Shown here one piece after another: positions 49,582 to 58,993 of a stretch of DNA of 64,000 bases (its first letter is position 1; each line of letters begins with the position of its first letter). The position numbers were made by a program, and so were the translations under genes. Location of the stretch: positions 496,001 through 560,000 of the forward strand of contig NZ_JABMLF010000001.1 of the NCBI RefSeq assembly GCF_013205055.1, given 5' to 3'. Under the pieces are notes generated by a model. The model was not told where the DNA came from, ran no database searches, and was given only the letters and a program-made list of their open reading frames with translations. The stretch comes from Rathayibacter sp. VKM Ac-2856 (GTDB taxonomy: Bacteria > Actinomycetota > Actinomycetes > Actinomycetales > Microbacteriaceae).

Positions 49582-51078
49582 GTGGCAAGCGACGAGGCCG
49601 AATTCACCCAGGTGTTCCGTGGTTACGACCGGGACGAGGTCGACAAGGCCATCCAGGGTCTGCGCCGCGAGCTCATCCACGCCAACACCCAGGCGTCCGA
49701 GAGCGGTCGCGAGGCCAAGCGCCTCGCCTCCCGCATCGACGGCCTGGAGAAGGAGCTGCAGCAGGTCGGCGCGCCCACCTACGCGGGCCTCGGCGCCAAG
49801 CTCGAGCACACGCTCCGCGTGGCGGAGGAGCAGTCGGAGCGCATCATCGCGCAGGCGGAGAACGACGCCTCGGCCCTGCGCCGCTCGACCCGCGACGACC
49901 GCGACGGCCTGCTTCAGGACGCCCGCGACGAGGCCGAGCGGCTCGTGACGGAGGCGCGCCGCCGCGCGGACCGCACCCGAGAGGAGTCGGAGGCGCAGGC
50001 CGCGGCGACCCTCGGCAAGGCCGCCGACGACCGCGACGTGATGACCCAGGACGCCGTCCGCGAGGCGGCGGCGATCCGCGGCACCGTCGCGACCGAGGCC
50101 GCCGAGACCCGCGCGACCGCCAAGCGCGAGGCCGCCGCGATCCGCTCCGAGGCGGGCCGCGAGGCCGCCGAGATGCGCGCCGTCGCCGCCCGCGAGGTCG
50201 AGGTCGCCCGCGCCGAGGCCGCCCGCCTCGCGCAGAGCAACGAGCTGCTGCGCGCCGAGGTCGCCTCCGAGGTCGACCGCCTGCGCGCCGCCGTGACCGC
50301 CGAGGTCGCCGAGGCGCGCGCCGCGGTCGAGGCCGAGGTCCTGGCCGCCCGCGCCGACGTCGAGGCCGAGGTCCTCTCGGCCCGCGCCGATCTCGCCGCC
50401 GAGCTGGCGACGGGCCGCGCCGAGGGCGCCCGCGAGCTCGCCGATCTGCGCACCGAGCTCGCCCGCGACCGGGCCGAGGCCGTCGCGCTCCTGGACGCCG
50501 AGCTCGCCGCTCTGCGCTCCGCCGCGTCGGACGAGGCCGCCGCGCTCTCGCGCGAGGTCGAGCAGGCGCGGATCGACCTCGTCGTCGAGCTCGCCGCCCG
50601 CCGGGAGGAGGCGGACCGCGACTACCTGCTCCGCCACCAGGAGGCCGTGGCCCAGACCCAGCGCTACCTCGACGAGTCCAACCTGCAGCTCGCCGACGCG
50701 ATCCGCCGCGCGAACGACAAGCGGCTCGAGGCCGACGCGCTCCGCAGCGACGCCCTCGACGACGTCACCCGGCTCCGCCGCGACGCCCAGGACGAGTCGG
50801 ACGCTCTGCTCGACTCCGCCCGCGAGCGCGCCCGCGACATGATCGCGGACGCCGAGCGGCGCACCCGCGAGCTGCAGAACACCGCGGAGTCCCGCCTCGA
50901 CGAGATCCGCACCGAGCGCGACGCGATCGCCGGCTACGTCACGGGCCTGCGCGGCCTGATCGGCCACATCGACGGCCTGTCGGACGACGACGGCGACTCG
51001 AAGGACAGCGGCTCGAAGGACGGCGCGGGTTCGAAGAACGGCGCCTCGAAGGACAGCGGCACCGCGAAGCGGAGCTGA
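49582..51078 (+). CDS. DivIVA-like long coiled-coil protein
   Basis: 498 residues. The first 50 residues hold a DivIVA-type motif FRGYDRDEVDKAIQGLRREL. Then about 400 residues of nearly uninterrupted alpha-helical coiled coil rich in Ala, Glu, Arg and Asp (EAAAIRGTVATEAAETRATA) with 7-residue periodicity, and a Ser/Lys/Gly/Asp tail. This is the layout of actinobacterial Scy/FilP- or Wag31-related polarity and cell-envelope scaffold proteins. GTG 49582 with GGAGGAG. Confidence 0.82.
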   Translation: MASDEAEFTQVFRGYDRDEVDKAIQGLRRELIHANTQASESGREAKRLASRIDGLEKELQQVGAPTYAGLGAKLEHTLRVAEEQSERIIAQAENDASALRRSTRDDRDGLLQDARDEAERLVTEARRRADRTREESEAQAAATLGKAADDRDVMTQDAVREAAAIRGTVATEAAETRATAKREAAAIRSEAGREAAEMRAVAAREVEVARAEAARLAQSNELLRAEVASEVDRLRAAVTAEVAEARAAVEAEVLAARADVEAEVLSARADLAAELATGRAEGARELADLRTELARDRAEAVALLDAELAALRSAASDEAAALSREVEQARIDLVVELAARREEADRDYLLRHQEAVAQTQRYLDESNLQLADAIRRANDKRLEADALRSDALDDVTRLRRDAQDESDALLDSARERARDMIADAERRTRELQNTAESRLDEIRTERDAIAGYVTGLRGLIGHIDGLSDDDGDSKDSGSKDGAGSKNGASKDSGTAKRS

Positions 51079-51093
51079 CCGGAGCGGGCGGGC

Positions 51094-51819
51094 TCAGCCG
51101 AGCTCGCCCGCCCACTCCGTCGGCAGCGGCGAGGACTCCGGCGCCACGACCCGCACGATCTCGTCGAGCACGCGGCGCGTCTGCGCCTCGCCGACCCAGA
51201 GGTGCTTGCCGCCGGCCACCGGCACGAGCTCGAGCTGGGGCACCGAGGCGAACCGCTCGGCGGCCGCGTCCGGTCGCAGGTAGTCGTCGAACTCCGGGAT
51301 GAGCGCCACGAGCGGCCGCCCGTCCTCGCCCCAGGCCGCGACCTCCTCGGCGGTGGCCCGGTGCAGGGGCGGCGAGAGCAGGATCGCGCCGTCGACGGGG
51401 TGCTCCCTCCCCCACTTCAGCGCCAGCTCGGTCCCGAAGGACCAGCCGACCAGCCAGGGGTGCGGCAGCCCGCGCTCGGCCACCAGCGCCATCGCCGCGG
51501 CGACGTCGGCGCGCTCGGCCGCTCCGCCGTCGAAGGCGCCGTCGCTCGTCCCGCGCGGCGAGCTCGTGCCGCGGGTGTTGAAGCGGAGCACCGCGACACC
51601 GGCCAGCGCGGGCAGCCGCGCCGCGGCCTTCCGCAGGATGTGCGAGTCCATGAAGCCGCCGTGCGTCGGCAGCGGATGCAGGGTGACCAGGGTGGCGACC
51701 GGCTCGCGGTCGAGCGGCACGGCCAGCTCGCCGACGAGGGTCAGCCCGTCGGAGGTGCGCAGTTCGACGTCCTCGCGGCGGGCGGGGAGGACGACGCCTC
51801 CGCGGATCTCGTGCGTCAT
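51094..51819 (-). CDS. Alpha/beta hydrolase
   Basis: 241 residues with a dienelactone/serine-hydrolase-like fold. It opens LRTSDGLTLVGELAVPLDRE, then TLHPLPTHGGFMDSHI and LRFNTRGTSS (oxyanion region). The nucleophile elbow is VGWSFGTELALKWG (Gly-x-Ser-x-Gly), an acid is in PEFDDYLRP, and the catalytic His is in GGKHLWVGEA. Substrate unknown. ATG 51819 overlaps the stop of the upstream zinc-ribbon gene. Confidence 0.88.
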   Translation of the reverse strand: MTHEIRGGVVLPARREDVELRTSDGLTLVGELAVPLDREPVATLVTLHPLPTHGGFMDSHILRKAAARLPALAGVAVLRFNTRGTSSPRGTSDGAFDGGAAERADVAAAMALVAERGLPHPWLVGWSFGTELALKWGREHPVDGAILLSPPLHRATAEEVAAWGEDGRPLVALIPEFDDYLRPDAAAERFASVPQLELVPVAGGKHLWVGEAQTRRVLDEIVRVVAPESSPLPTEWAGELG

Positions 51820-52121
51820 CGGGCTCCTTCGATCCGCCAGCAGTGGGTGTGCCAGTGGCGCCGGCCGGCGAGGTCCGCCGCGTCGCCGAGAGCGCCGTCA
51901 CCGCGCCAGACGACGACGTGGGCGAGGCCGATGTCGATCGTCTGGCCGCAGCCCGGGCAGAGGTAGTTCTTGACGGCGCGGGCCGAGGAGACGGGCTGGA
52001 CGTTCCACTCCCGGCCGCGACGCGTCTCGGTGCGGCGCCAGCCGGCGAGCATCTGCGAGAGGTCGCGCTGCTCGTCGTCGTCCTCGCGCCCGCGTCCGCG
52101 GGGTCGATTGCTGCGCGGCAT
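51816..52121 (-). CDS. Small zinc-ribbon-like hypothetical protein
   Basis: 101 residues, mostly basic at the start (PRSNRPRGRGREDDDEQRD). The core VKNYLCPGCGQTIDIGLAHV with a later HWHTHCW forms a likely zinc site (CPGC plus His/Cys). Conserved across actinobacteria, often called an ATP/GTP-binding protein, but no nucleotide motif is visible. Coupled to the hydrolase gene (ATGA). Nucleic-acid binding would be consistent, unproven. Confidence 0.72.
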   Translation of the reverse strand: MPRSNRPRGRGREDDDEQRDLSQMLAGWRRTETRRGREWNVQPVSSARAVKNYLCPGCGQTIDIGLAHVVVWRGDGALGDAADLAGRRHWHTHCWRIEGAR

Positions 52122-52196
52122 TGCTCCAGTCTAGGAGCCGCCGTCCGCCGGTCGGCACGAGCGCCCCGGCCGCAGCGCGTCAGTGCTCCGAACCCC

Positions 52197-53942
52197 TCAG
52201 TGCGAGGAGTCGTCCATCTCGAGCCGCGTCTCCTCGGCGTCGAGCATCAGCTGCGCCCGCCGCAGGATCCGCGACGAGTAGACCCCGCGTCCGCGCGCCT
52301 CCAGCAGCGCCTCGCGCTCGGCGCCCAGCACCGCGCGGCGCAGGTGCAGATACTGGCCCTGCGGCCCGAGCGGAGCGTCGTCCTCCCGCTCGACCTGCTC
52401 CCACGCCACCTGCGAGCGGGTGAGGGTGTCGCGGCGGACCCGCTCCAGCACCCGCTCCTCCACGCTGCCCGCCGGCAGCTCGTCGACGGCCTCCGGCAGC
52501 GCCTGGATGCCCGTCGAGGCCACCTCGTCGAGCAGGGTGGCGAGCTCGCGGCGGTCCGCGTCGCCGTCGCTCCCCTGGATCCCCGTCACACGGATCAGGG
52601 CGGGCAGCGTCGCCCCCTGCAGCAGCAGCGTCACCACCGCGACCGTGAAGGCGATCAGGATGAGCTGCGACCGGTACGGCGTCTCCTCCGGCAGCGACTG
52701 CGCCGCGGCGAGCGTGACCACGCCGCGCATCCCCGACCAGGAGAGGATGACGCCGCCGCGCCAGCCGAACGCCTCGCTCGTGGTCGCCGCGAGGTCGGTC
52801 TCGCGCCGCTGGTACAGCCGCTCCGCCCGCTGCTGCCGCCGGACGAACCGCTCGTCGGTGCTGGCGCTGTTGCGCAGCCGCATCACGCCGACCGCGAGCC
52901 GCCGGTTGATCCGCTCGGCCCGCCGGCCGGAGCCGCGCAGCCAGAGCAGCAGCGGCCAGACGAAGAGGGTCCGCAGCAGGATGAGGATCACGACCGTCGC
53001 GAGGCCCAGGTAGACGGCCGTGTCGACGCCGACCCCGCCCGGCTCGACCTCGCCGATGATCGCCTTGATCTCGGCGCCCATCAGCAGGAAGACGCCGTTC
53101 TCGAGCAGGAACTGCGCGGTCCGCCAGTTGACCCGCTCGCTGATCCGAGACTGCGGGCTGAGGAACCGCGCGCTGTTGTGCCCGGTGTAGATACCGGTCA
53201 CGACGACCGCGAGCACGCCCGAGGCGCCGAGCTCCTCCGCCGGGATGTAGGCGAGGAAGGGGACGGCGAACGACACCGCCGTGTCGAGGACGGGGTCGCG
53301 GAGCTTCGAGCGGACGAAGACGGTCAGCACCCCCATCACGAGTCCGAGCGCGATCGCCATCAGGACCGAGTAGACGAAGAGCACGCCGACCTCGCCGACG
53401 TCGATCGCGTCGCTCGAGACCGAGGCGCCCACCACCGCGGTCGCCGCCGTGGCCGCGCGCAGCAGGACGAGGGCGGACGCGTCGTTGACCAGGCTCTCGC
53501 CCTCGAGCACGGTCACGAGCCGCGGGGGCAGCCCCAGCTTCTTGCCGATCGAGGTGGCGGCGACCGCATCGGTCGGGCTGACGACCGCGCCCAGGGCGAT
53601 CGCGGCCGGGAGGCTGAGGTTCGGCAGCAGCGCGTAGAGGAAGAAGCCGACGACGAGCGCCGTGACCACGACGAGCAGCACCGACAGCCCGAAGATCGAG
53701 CGGAGATTGCGCCGGAAGTCGGCAAGCGGCACCTGGATCGCGGCGGAGTAGAGCAGTGGCGGCAGCACACCGGCCAGGATCAGCTCCGGCTCGACCTCGA
53801 TGTCCGGGACACCGGGCAGATAGGACGCGCCGATCCCGATGACGACGAGGAGCAGCGGCGCCGCGACGCCGAGTCTGCTCGAGAAGCGCGCGACCGTGAC
53901 GACGGTGATGATCCCGACGACCCCGAGCAGCGCGTAATCCAC
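52197..53942 (-). CDS. Na+/H+ antiporter (CPA1/NhaP type)
   Basis: 581 residues, about 12 TM helices plus a C-terminal cytosolic domain. The core shows ALGAVVSPTDAVAATSIGKK (the SPTD transport site), VLEGESLVNDASALVLLRAA with the conserved Asn-Asp pair and LILSWSGMRG-like VILSWSGMRGVVTLAAAQSL. It exchanges Na+ or K+ for H+. GTG 53942 is the start. The C-terminal 150 residues are helical and charged (RVRRDTLTRSQVAWEQVERE), as in related antiporters. Confidence 0.92.
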   Translation of the reverse strand: MDYALLGVVGIITVVTVARFSSRLGVAAPLLLVVIGIGASYLPGVPDIEVEPELILAGVLPPLLYSAAIQVPLADFRRNLRSIFGLSVLLVVVTALVVGFFLYALLPNLSLPAAIALGAVVSPTDAVAATSIGKKLGLPPRLVTVLEGESLVNDASALVLLRAATAATAVVGASVSSDAIDVGEVGVLFVYSVLMAIALGLVMGVLTVFVRSKLRDPVLDTAVSFAVPFLAYIPAEELGASGVLAVVVTGIYTGHNSARFLSPQSRISERVNWRTAQFLLENGVFLLMGAEIKAIIGEVEPGGVGVDTAVYLGLATVVILILLRTLFVWPLLLWLRGSGRRAERINRRLAVGVMRLRNSASTDERFVRRQQRAERLYQRRETDLAATTSEAFGWRGGVILSWSGMRGVVTLAAAQSLPEETPYRSQLILIAFTVAVVTLLLQGATLPALIRVTGIQGSDGDADRRELATLLDEVASTGIQALPEAVDELPAGSVEERVLERVRRDTLTRSQVAWEQVEREDDAPLGPQGQYLHLRRAVLGAEREALLEARGRGVYSSRILRRAQLMLDAEETRLEMDDSSH

Positions 53943-53998
53943 GCGCTCAGGCTATCGGGCGACCGGACCGCTCCCGCCGCAGCGGATCGGGACCCGGA

Positions 53999-54718
53999 TC
54001 AGTACCAGCCGACGCTCTCGGAGTGCGCCCACGCGCCGCACGGCGAGCCGTAGCGGCCCGAGATGTAGCCGAGGCCCCAGGTGATCTGGGTGCTGGCGTT
54101 GGTCTGCCAGTCGCCACCGACGGTCGCCATCTTGCTGCCGGGGAGCGCCTGCGGGATGCCGTAGGCACCGCTCGACTTGTTCTCGGCGTAGACGTTCCAG
54201 CCCGACTCGCGGTTCCACAGCAGCACGAGGCAGTCGTACTCGCTGTCGGCCCAGCCGCGCTGCACGATCTGGTCGTAGGCGATCGCCTTCGCCGACCCGG
54301 GGTCGGGCGCGGCGGAGCGGGCGACGGGAGCGGCGACCGCCTCCTCCTCCTCGTCGTCCTCGACCACGGCGGCCTTGCTCTTGGTTGGGGTCGGAGTCGG
54401 CGTCGGCGTGGGGGTCGGCGTGGGCTTCGCCTGCGCGTCGAAGGTGTCGCGCTGGACCGTGCGCTCGACGGCGGCCTCGGCGACCACGAGACGCTGGGCG
54501 GGGTCGCCGTTGAAGCGCTCGGGAGCCTGGTAGAACGGCGACGCGACCGCGCCGCTGGAGGGATCGACCGCGCTGACGGCGACGAAGCCGATCGAGGCGG
54601 CGAAGGCGAGGAAGGCCAGCGGGAGGCGGGTCCGGGTGCGGCGGGCCGCAGGGCGCTTCGAGGTCTCGACCGAGGATCGGGAGACGAGTGGCTGCGCGAC
54701 GGACGTTCTCTGATGCAT
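53999..54718 (-). CDS. Secreted Rpf/SLT-like lytic transglycosylase
   Basis: 239 residues. A signal/anchor (LPLAFLAFAASIGFVAVSAV) follows a basic Ser/Arg-rich N-terminus. A (PT)n linker with about seven repeats and an acidic stretch DDEEEE come next. The C-terminal domain shows CLVLLWNRESGWNVYAENKS (Glu in the RESGW motif), SGAYGIPQALPGSKMA and TQITWGLGYISGRYGSPCGA. This is the lysozyme-like fold of resuscitation-promoting factors or SLT enzymes, cutting peptidoglycan. I chose ATG 54718; GTG 54724 and 54730 also exist, but the -10 places the transcript start near 54727. Confidence 0.82.
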   Translation of the reverse strand: MHQRTSVAQPLVSRSSVETSKRPAARRTRTRLPLAFLAFAASIGFVAVSAVDPSSGAVASPFYQAPERFNGDPAQRLVVAEAAVERTVQRDTFDAQAKPTPTPTPTPTPTPTKSKAAVVEDDEEEEAVAAPVARSAAPDPGSAKAIAYDQIVQRGWADSEYDCLVLLWNRESGWNVYAENKSSGAYGIPQALPGSKMATVGGDWQTNASTQITWGLGYISGRYGSPCGAWAHSESVGWY

Positions 54719-54733
54719 ACCCACGATCACGAA

Positions 54734-54739
54734 AGTATA
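54734..54739 (-). promoter_or_regulatory. -10 element of the transglycosylase gene
   Basis: TATACT on the minus strand, a near-consensus box, 15 bases upstream of ATG 54718. Confidence 0.65.
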
Positions 54740-54778
54740 ACGGAGACCCTCCGCCAGCGCCAGTGCGGGGGGAACCCC

Positions 54779-55330
54779 TCAGCGCACCGCCAGCATCACG
54801 TCGACCACGGCATCGAGCACGAGGTCGACCTGGGGCTCGGAGTAGCCGCCGCGCTGCGGCGCGAACGACACCGTGCGCACGTCGTCGACGGTGAGGACGG
54901 AGCCGTCGCGGAAGTAGCCCGACACCCGATCGGAGAAGGCGTCGACCTGGCGGATGTTGTAGCCGGTGGTCAGCACGCCGGCGCGGGTGAACCGCTCGCG
55001 GGCCGGACGGGCCAGGCGGTTAACGATCTCCTGCGCCGTGTCCCGGGCGGACTGCAGCCAGGCCTCCTCCCCCTGCGCGGCGATCGCGTATTGGCGCTCG
55101 CGCACCGCGAACGCGTCCTCGAGCCGCTCGAGCGCGGCGTCGACGTGGGGTGCGGAGTAGCCGCCCTTCTTCAGGGAGAAGGCGGTGTGCCGCAGATCCG
55201 CGGCACGCAGGTCCGCCGGGCCGCCCGAGAGCTGGGCGTAGGCCTCCCGTGCCGACGCGAGGAACGAGTCGACCTCGTCCGTGTCGTAGCCGGGCCGGGA
55301 CTCGCGCGCGCGGGGGAAGGGAGCGTCCAT
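54779..55330 (-). CDS. DivIVA-domain protein with four DivIVA-type motifs
   Basis: 183 residues carrying four copies of a GYxxxxVDxxLxxxxxx motif: RPGYDTDEVDSFLASA, KKGGYSAPHVDAALERLEDA, TTGYNIRQVDAFSDRVSGYF and RGGYSEPQVDLVLDAVVDVM. Each is the short DivIVA membrane/curvature motif. Short helices with Arg/Glu separate them. DivIVA proteins mark poles and division sites in actinobacteria. ATG 55330 follows a GGGA site. Confidence 0.85.
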   Translation of the reverse strand: MDAPFPRARESRPGYDTDEVDSFLASAREAYAQLSGGPADLRAADLRHTAFSLKKGGYSAPHVDAALERLEDAFAVRERQYAIAAQGEEAWLQSARDTAQEIVNRLARPARERFTRAGVLTTGYNIRQVDAFSDRVSGYFRDGSVLTVDDVRTVSFAPQRGGYSEPQVDLVLDAVVDVMLAVR

Positions 55331-55444
55331 CCCGACATCATGCCAACACGTCGGCCCGCTCCGGGAATCGACGCGTCGAGCACGTGGCCCCGAGCGGGGC
55401 GACGGCGCGGCGCGTCGCGTCGCGCCCGAGGGCTGTGCCGGAGC

Positions 55445-56461
55445 TCAGTGCGCGAAGACGAAGTAGAGCACGTAGGCCGCGGCGGCGGACGGCAGGATCG
55501 AGTCGAGCCGGTCGAGGAAGCCGCCGTGGCCCGGCAGCCACGAGCTCATGTCCTTGATGCCGATGTCGCGCTTGATCAGCGACTCGGCGAGGTCGCCGAG
55601 CGTTGCGGTGAGGAGGATGACCGCGCCGAACACGGCGCCGACCCACCAGGGCTGGCCGAGGAGCAGGAGCGCGAGCAGGACGCCGACGACGACGCCGGCC
55701 ACCGCGGCTCCCGCGAACCCCTCCCAGGTCTTCTTCGGGCTGATCCGCGGCGCCATGGGGTGCTTGCCCCAGGTGAGACCGCTAGCGTAGGCGCCGGTGT
55801 CGACGACGATCACCAGGATCAGGAAGGACAGCGCCCAGAGCTGCCCGCCCTCCTCCGCGACGAGGCGGATGGCGAAGGCGCCGAGGAACGTGACGTAGAT
55901 CTGCACGAACGCGCCGAGCCCGACGTCGAGCATCAGCTCGCGTCCGCTCGACCGCGTCCGCCGGAAGAGCTGCTCCGCCAGCCGCCAGAGGGCGACGAGC
56001 GCCGAGCCGGCGAGGACGGCGAACCACGCGCCCTGCATCCCGAGGTAGTAGGCCGCGGGGACGGCCACGACGGCGACGACGCCGGTGGGGATCCGCGGGA
56101 TGTCGCGCCCGGCGTGCCGCAGCGCGTTCGACAGCTCGAGCGCCGCCAGCAGCACCAGCACGCCGGCGAGCACCATGAAGAGCTCTTTGACGACCAGCAG
56201 GCTGACCACCATCGCGCCGCCGCCGAGCAGGCCGATGGCGGTCGCGGAGACGAGGTTGCGCCCCGATCGGGCGGTAAGGCGCTCGTTCGTCGCCTCGAGC
56301 TGGGCCCGGGTCGCCTCGAGCTGGCGCTCGACGTCGGCCCGACCCTGCTGAGCCCGCGCGCGCAGGGCGTCGCGGGTGACCATGCGCGAACCCCGGGCGC
56401 CCGGAACGTGCGGCGCCGGAGCGTCGTCGCTGCTCTCGGGTTCCACGGGGTTCACGGGCAC
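55445..56461 (-). CDS. cdsA: Phosphatidate cytidylyltransferase
   Basis: 338 residues, about eight TM helices after an N-terminal Arg/Gln-rich cytosolic segment (RADVERQLEATRAQLEATNE). It makes CDP-diacylglycerol from CTP and phosphatidic acid for phospholipid synthesis. The family signature is TGAYASGLTWGKHPMAPRIS with PKKTWEGFAGA, followed by LAESLIKRDIGIKDM and PGHGGFLDRLDS. GTG 56461 follows frr by four bases (TAG TGCC GTG), so it is co-transcribed. Confidence 0.95.
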   Translation of the reverse strand: MPVNPVEPESSDDAPAPHVPGARGSRMVTRDALRARAQQGRADVERQLEATRAQLEATNERLTARSGRNLVSATAIGLLGGGAMVVSLLVVKELFMVLAGVLVLLAALELSNALRHAGRDIPRIPTGVVAVVAVPAAYYLGMQGAWFAVLAGSALVALWRLAEQLFRRTRSSGRELMLDVGLGAFVQIYVTFLGAFAIRLVAEEGGQLWALSFLILVIVVDTGAYASGLTWGKHPMAPRISPKKTWEGFAGAAVAGVVVGVLLALLLLGQPWWVGAVFGAVILLTATLGDLAESLIKRDIGIKDMSSWLPGHGGFLDRLDSILPSAAAAYVLYFVFAH

Positions 56462-56465
56462 GGCA

Positions 56466-57020
56466 CTACACCTCGAGCAGTTCGGATTCCTTGCGCTTGA
56501 GCGCCTCGTCGATGGCGTCCACGTGCTGCTTGGTGACGGCCTCGAGCTCCTTCTCCCCGCGGGAGAGCTCGTCGTCGCCGATGTCGCCCTTCAGCGCGTC
56601 GAGGTCGCTCTTGGCGCTGCGACGGATGTTGCGGACGGCGATCTTCGCGTCCTCCGCCTTCGTGCGGACGATCTTGACGAACTCCTTGCGGCGCTCGGCG
56701 GTGAGCTCCGGCAGGTTGATGCGGATGACCGAGCCGTCGTTGGTCGGGTTCGCGCCGAGGTTCGGCATGTCCCGGATGGCCTGCTCGATGTCCCGCAGGG
56801 CGCCCTTGTCGTAGGGGGTGACGAGGAGCGTGCGCGCCTCGATGTTCTGCAGCGACGCGAGCTGCGACAGCGGGGTGGGCGTGCCGTAGTAGCTCACGAG
56901 CACCTTCTGGAACAGGCCGGGGTTGGCCCGGCCGGTGCGCACCGTGGAGAAGTCCTCCTTGGCCACGCCGACGGCCTTGTCCATCTTGACGGTCGCGTCG
57001 GCCAGTACATCCGAGATCAC
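56466..57020 (-). CDS. frr: Ribosome recycling factor
   Basis: 184 residues. It splits post-termination ribosomes with [22 protein letters not shown], then [20 protein letters not shown] and [18 protein letters not shown] are the diagnostic blocks; [19 protein letters not shown]-type sequence follows. Length is standard. ATG 57020 follows GGGAGCT, in the pyrH-frr-cdsA operon. Confidence 0.98.
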   Translation of the reverse strand: MISDVLADATVKMDKAVGVAKEDFSTVRTGRANPGLFQKVLVSYYGTPTPLSQLASLQNIEARTLLVTPYDKGALRDIEQAIRDMPNLGANPTNDGSVIRINLPELTAERRKEFVKIVRTKAEDAKIAVRNIRRSAKSDLDALKGDIGDDELSRGEKELEAVTKQHVDAIDEALKRKESELLEV

Positions 57021-57073
57021 AGGGAGCTCCTTAAGAGAGGGAAGTGGTCAGTCTAGTTCGAGACGGGAGTGCC

Positions 57074-57805
57074 CTAGTTGGAGACCAGGGTGCCCAGCCG
57101 GGCGCCCCGGATGGCCGCCGCGACGTTGCCGGCCGGCTCCATCCCGAAGACCTGCATCGGCATCCCGTTGTCCATGCAGAGGCTGAAGGCGGTCGAGTCG
57201 ACGACCTTGAGGCCGCGCTGCAGCGCCTCCTGGTAGGTCAGGGTGTCGAGCTTCTTCGCGTCAGGGTTCGTCCGCGGGTCGTCGTCGTAGACCCCGTCGA
57301 CGCCGTTCTTCGCGACGAGCACGACGTCCGCGTGCGTCTCGAGCGCGCGCTGCGCGGCGACGGTGTCGGTGGAGAAGTAGGGCAGGCCCGCGCCGGCGCC
57401 GAAGATGACGACGCGGCCCTTCTCCATGTGCCGGATCGCCCGGCGGGGGATGTAGGGCTCGGCGACCTGCGTCATCGCGATCGCGGACTGCACGCGCGTC
57501 TCCGCGCCGGCCTGCTCGAGGAAGTCCTGCAGGGCGAGGGCGTTCATCACCGTGCCGAGCATGCCCATGTAGTCCGCGCGGCCGCGGTCCATGCCGCGCT
57601 GCGAGAGCTCGGCTCCGCGGAAGAAGTTGCCGCCGCCGACGACGACCGAGATCTCGACCTCCGTCGCGGCATCGGCGATCTCACGCGCCAGAGCGCTGAT
57701 CACGTCCGGGTTCACCCCGAGAGTGCCGGCTCCGAACGCCTCCCCCGACAGCTTCAGCAGCACCCTGCGGCGCTTGCCCGTCGTCTTCGCATCCGTCTCC
57801 GTCAT
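57074..57805 (-). CDS. pyrH: UMP kinase
   Basis: 243 residues of the amino-acid kinase family. It phosphorylates UMP with [61 protein letters not shown] and [17 protein letters not shown] are the classic blocks. ATG 57805 has the ribosome site GGGAGGAAAC, and a possible TAGGTT -10 lies at 57833-57838. Confidence 0.97.
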   Translation of the reverse strand: MTETDAKTTGKRRRVLLKLSGEAFGAGTLGVNPDVISALAREIADAATEVEISVVVGGGNFFRGAELSQRGMDRGRADYMGMLGTVMNALALQDFLEQAGAETRVQSAIAMTQVAEPYIPRRAIRHMEKGRVVIFGAGAGLPYFSTDTVAAQRALETHADVVLVAKNGVDGVYDDDPRTNPDAKKLDTLTYQEALQRGLKVVDSTAFSLCMDNGMPMQVFGMEPAGNVAAAIRGARLGTLVSN

Positions 57806-57895
57806 CGACGTTTCCTCCCGTAGACCCGTACAAACCTATCCCGCGCGGAGCACGCCCCGCGACCACGCCCGGGCGCCTCCCCCGGGCAGAGCGAA

Positions 57896-57929
57896 GGGAG
57901 TCCGGGTCGACTGAACGACCCGGACTCCC
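57896..57929 (-). terminator. Terminator downstream of tsf
   Basis: A 14-bp stem (GGGAGTCCGGGTCG with CGACCCGGACTCCC) and a 6-nt loop, 14 bp after the tsf stop and before the pyrH promoter. It separates rpsB-tsf from pyrH-frr-cdsA. Confidence 0.8.
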
Positions 57930-57942
57930 CTCGCTGTGCGTG

Positions 57943-58770
57943 CTACGCGCCGACCTTGAAGCGGGCGAAGCCCGACACGGTCAGACCGGCGTCCGCGAGG
58001 ACCTTGCTCACGGACAGCTTGTTGTCCTTGGCGTAGTCCTGGTCGAGCAGCGCGACCTGCTTGAAGTACGCGTTGACGCGACCCTCGATGATCTTCGGCA
58101 GGGCGGCCTCGGGCTTGCCCTCGCCGCGCGAGATCTCCTCGACGATGCGGCGCTCGTTGTCGACCTCCGACTGCGGCACGTCCTCGCGCGACAGGTAGGA
58201 GGGGTTGGCGAACGAGATGTGCTGCGCGATCGAGCGGGCGGTGTCCGCGTCGTCTCCCGCGTAGCCCAGGACCACGCCGACCTGCGGGGGCAGGTCCTTG
58301 TTGGTCTTGTGCAGGTAGACGGCGAAGTGCTCGCCGGAGACGGCGGCGACGCGGCGCAGCTCGACCTTCTCGCCGAGGATCGCGGCCTCGTCGTTGATGA
58401 GGTCGGCGACGGTCTTGTCGCCCGCGGGGGCTGCGAGAGCCTCCTCGACCGTGGTCGCGCCGGCGGCGACGACCGCGTCGAGCACGCCCTCGGACAGGGC
58501 GATGAACTTGGTGCCCTTGGCGACGAAGTCGGTCTCGCAGGCGAGCTCGATCAGGGTGGCGACGCCGTCCTTCTCAGCGGCGGCGACGAGGCCCTCGCTG
58601 GTGGAGCGGTCAGCGCGCTTCGCGTTGCCCTTGGCGCCCTTGAGGCGGAGGATCTCGACCGCCTTGTCCAGGTCGCCGTCGGCCTCGACGAGCGCGTTCT
58701 TGGTGTCGACCATTCCGGTCCCGAGCTGCTCGCGCAGGGTCTTGACGTCAGCGAGGCTGAAATTTGCCAT
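57943..58770 (-). CDS. tsf: Elongation factor Ts
   Basis: 275 residues. It recharges EF-Tu with GTP. MANFSLADVKTLREQLGTGM and VDTKNALVEADGDLDKAVE (UBA-like N domain), IELACETDFVAKGTKFIAL and HISFANPSYLSREDVP are diagnostic. ATG 58770 follows a GAGGAG site. It is 223 bp downstream of rpsB. Confidence 0.98.
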   Translation of the reverse strand: MANFSLADVKTLREQLGTGMVDTKNALVEADGDLDKAVEILRLKGAKGNAKRADRSTSEGLVAAAEKDGVATLIELACETDFVAKGTKFIALSEGVLDAVVAAGATTVEEALAAPAGDKTVADLINDEAAILGEKVELRRVAAVSGEHFAVYLHKTNKDLPPQVGVVLGYAGDDADTARSIAQHISFANPSYLSREDVPQSEVDNERRIVEEISRGEGKPEAALPKIIEGRVNAYFKQVALLDQDYAKDNKLSVSKVLADAGLTVSGFARFKVGA

Positions 58771-58993
58771 GGTTCTGCGAACTCCTCTGTTGTGTCCGGT
58801 CGACGCGGTGCTTCGAGCACCCGCGCCCGGCCGGACGTCGTGGTCTGCCGGTCCCGCGGCGACGGGCCTCGGTGTCGAGGACTCCATCACGCCGGGGTGT
58901 CGGCGGTTCTGCTTCGTGGTGAACGTGCTCCGAATGAGCGGGGGCCGGACGGACGCTCGCGCGCCCCGTCCGACCCCCGACTCAGGACGGGTG

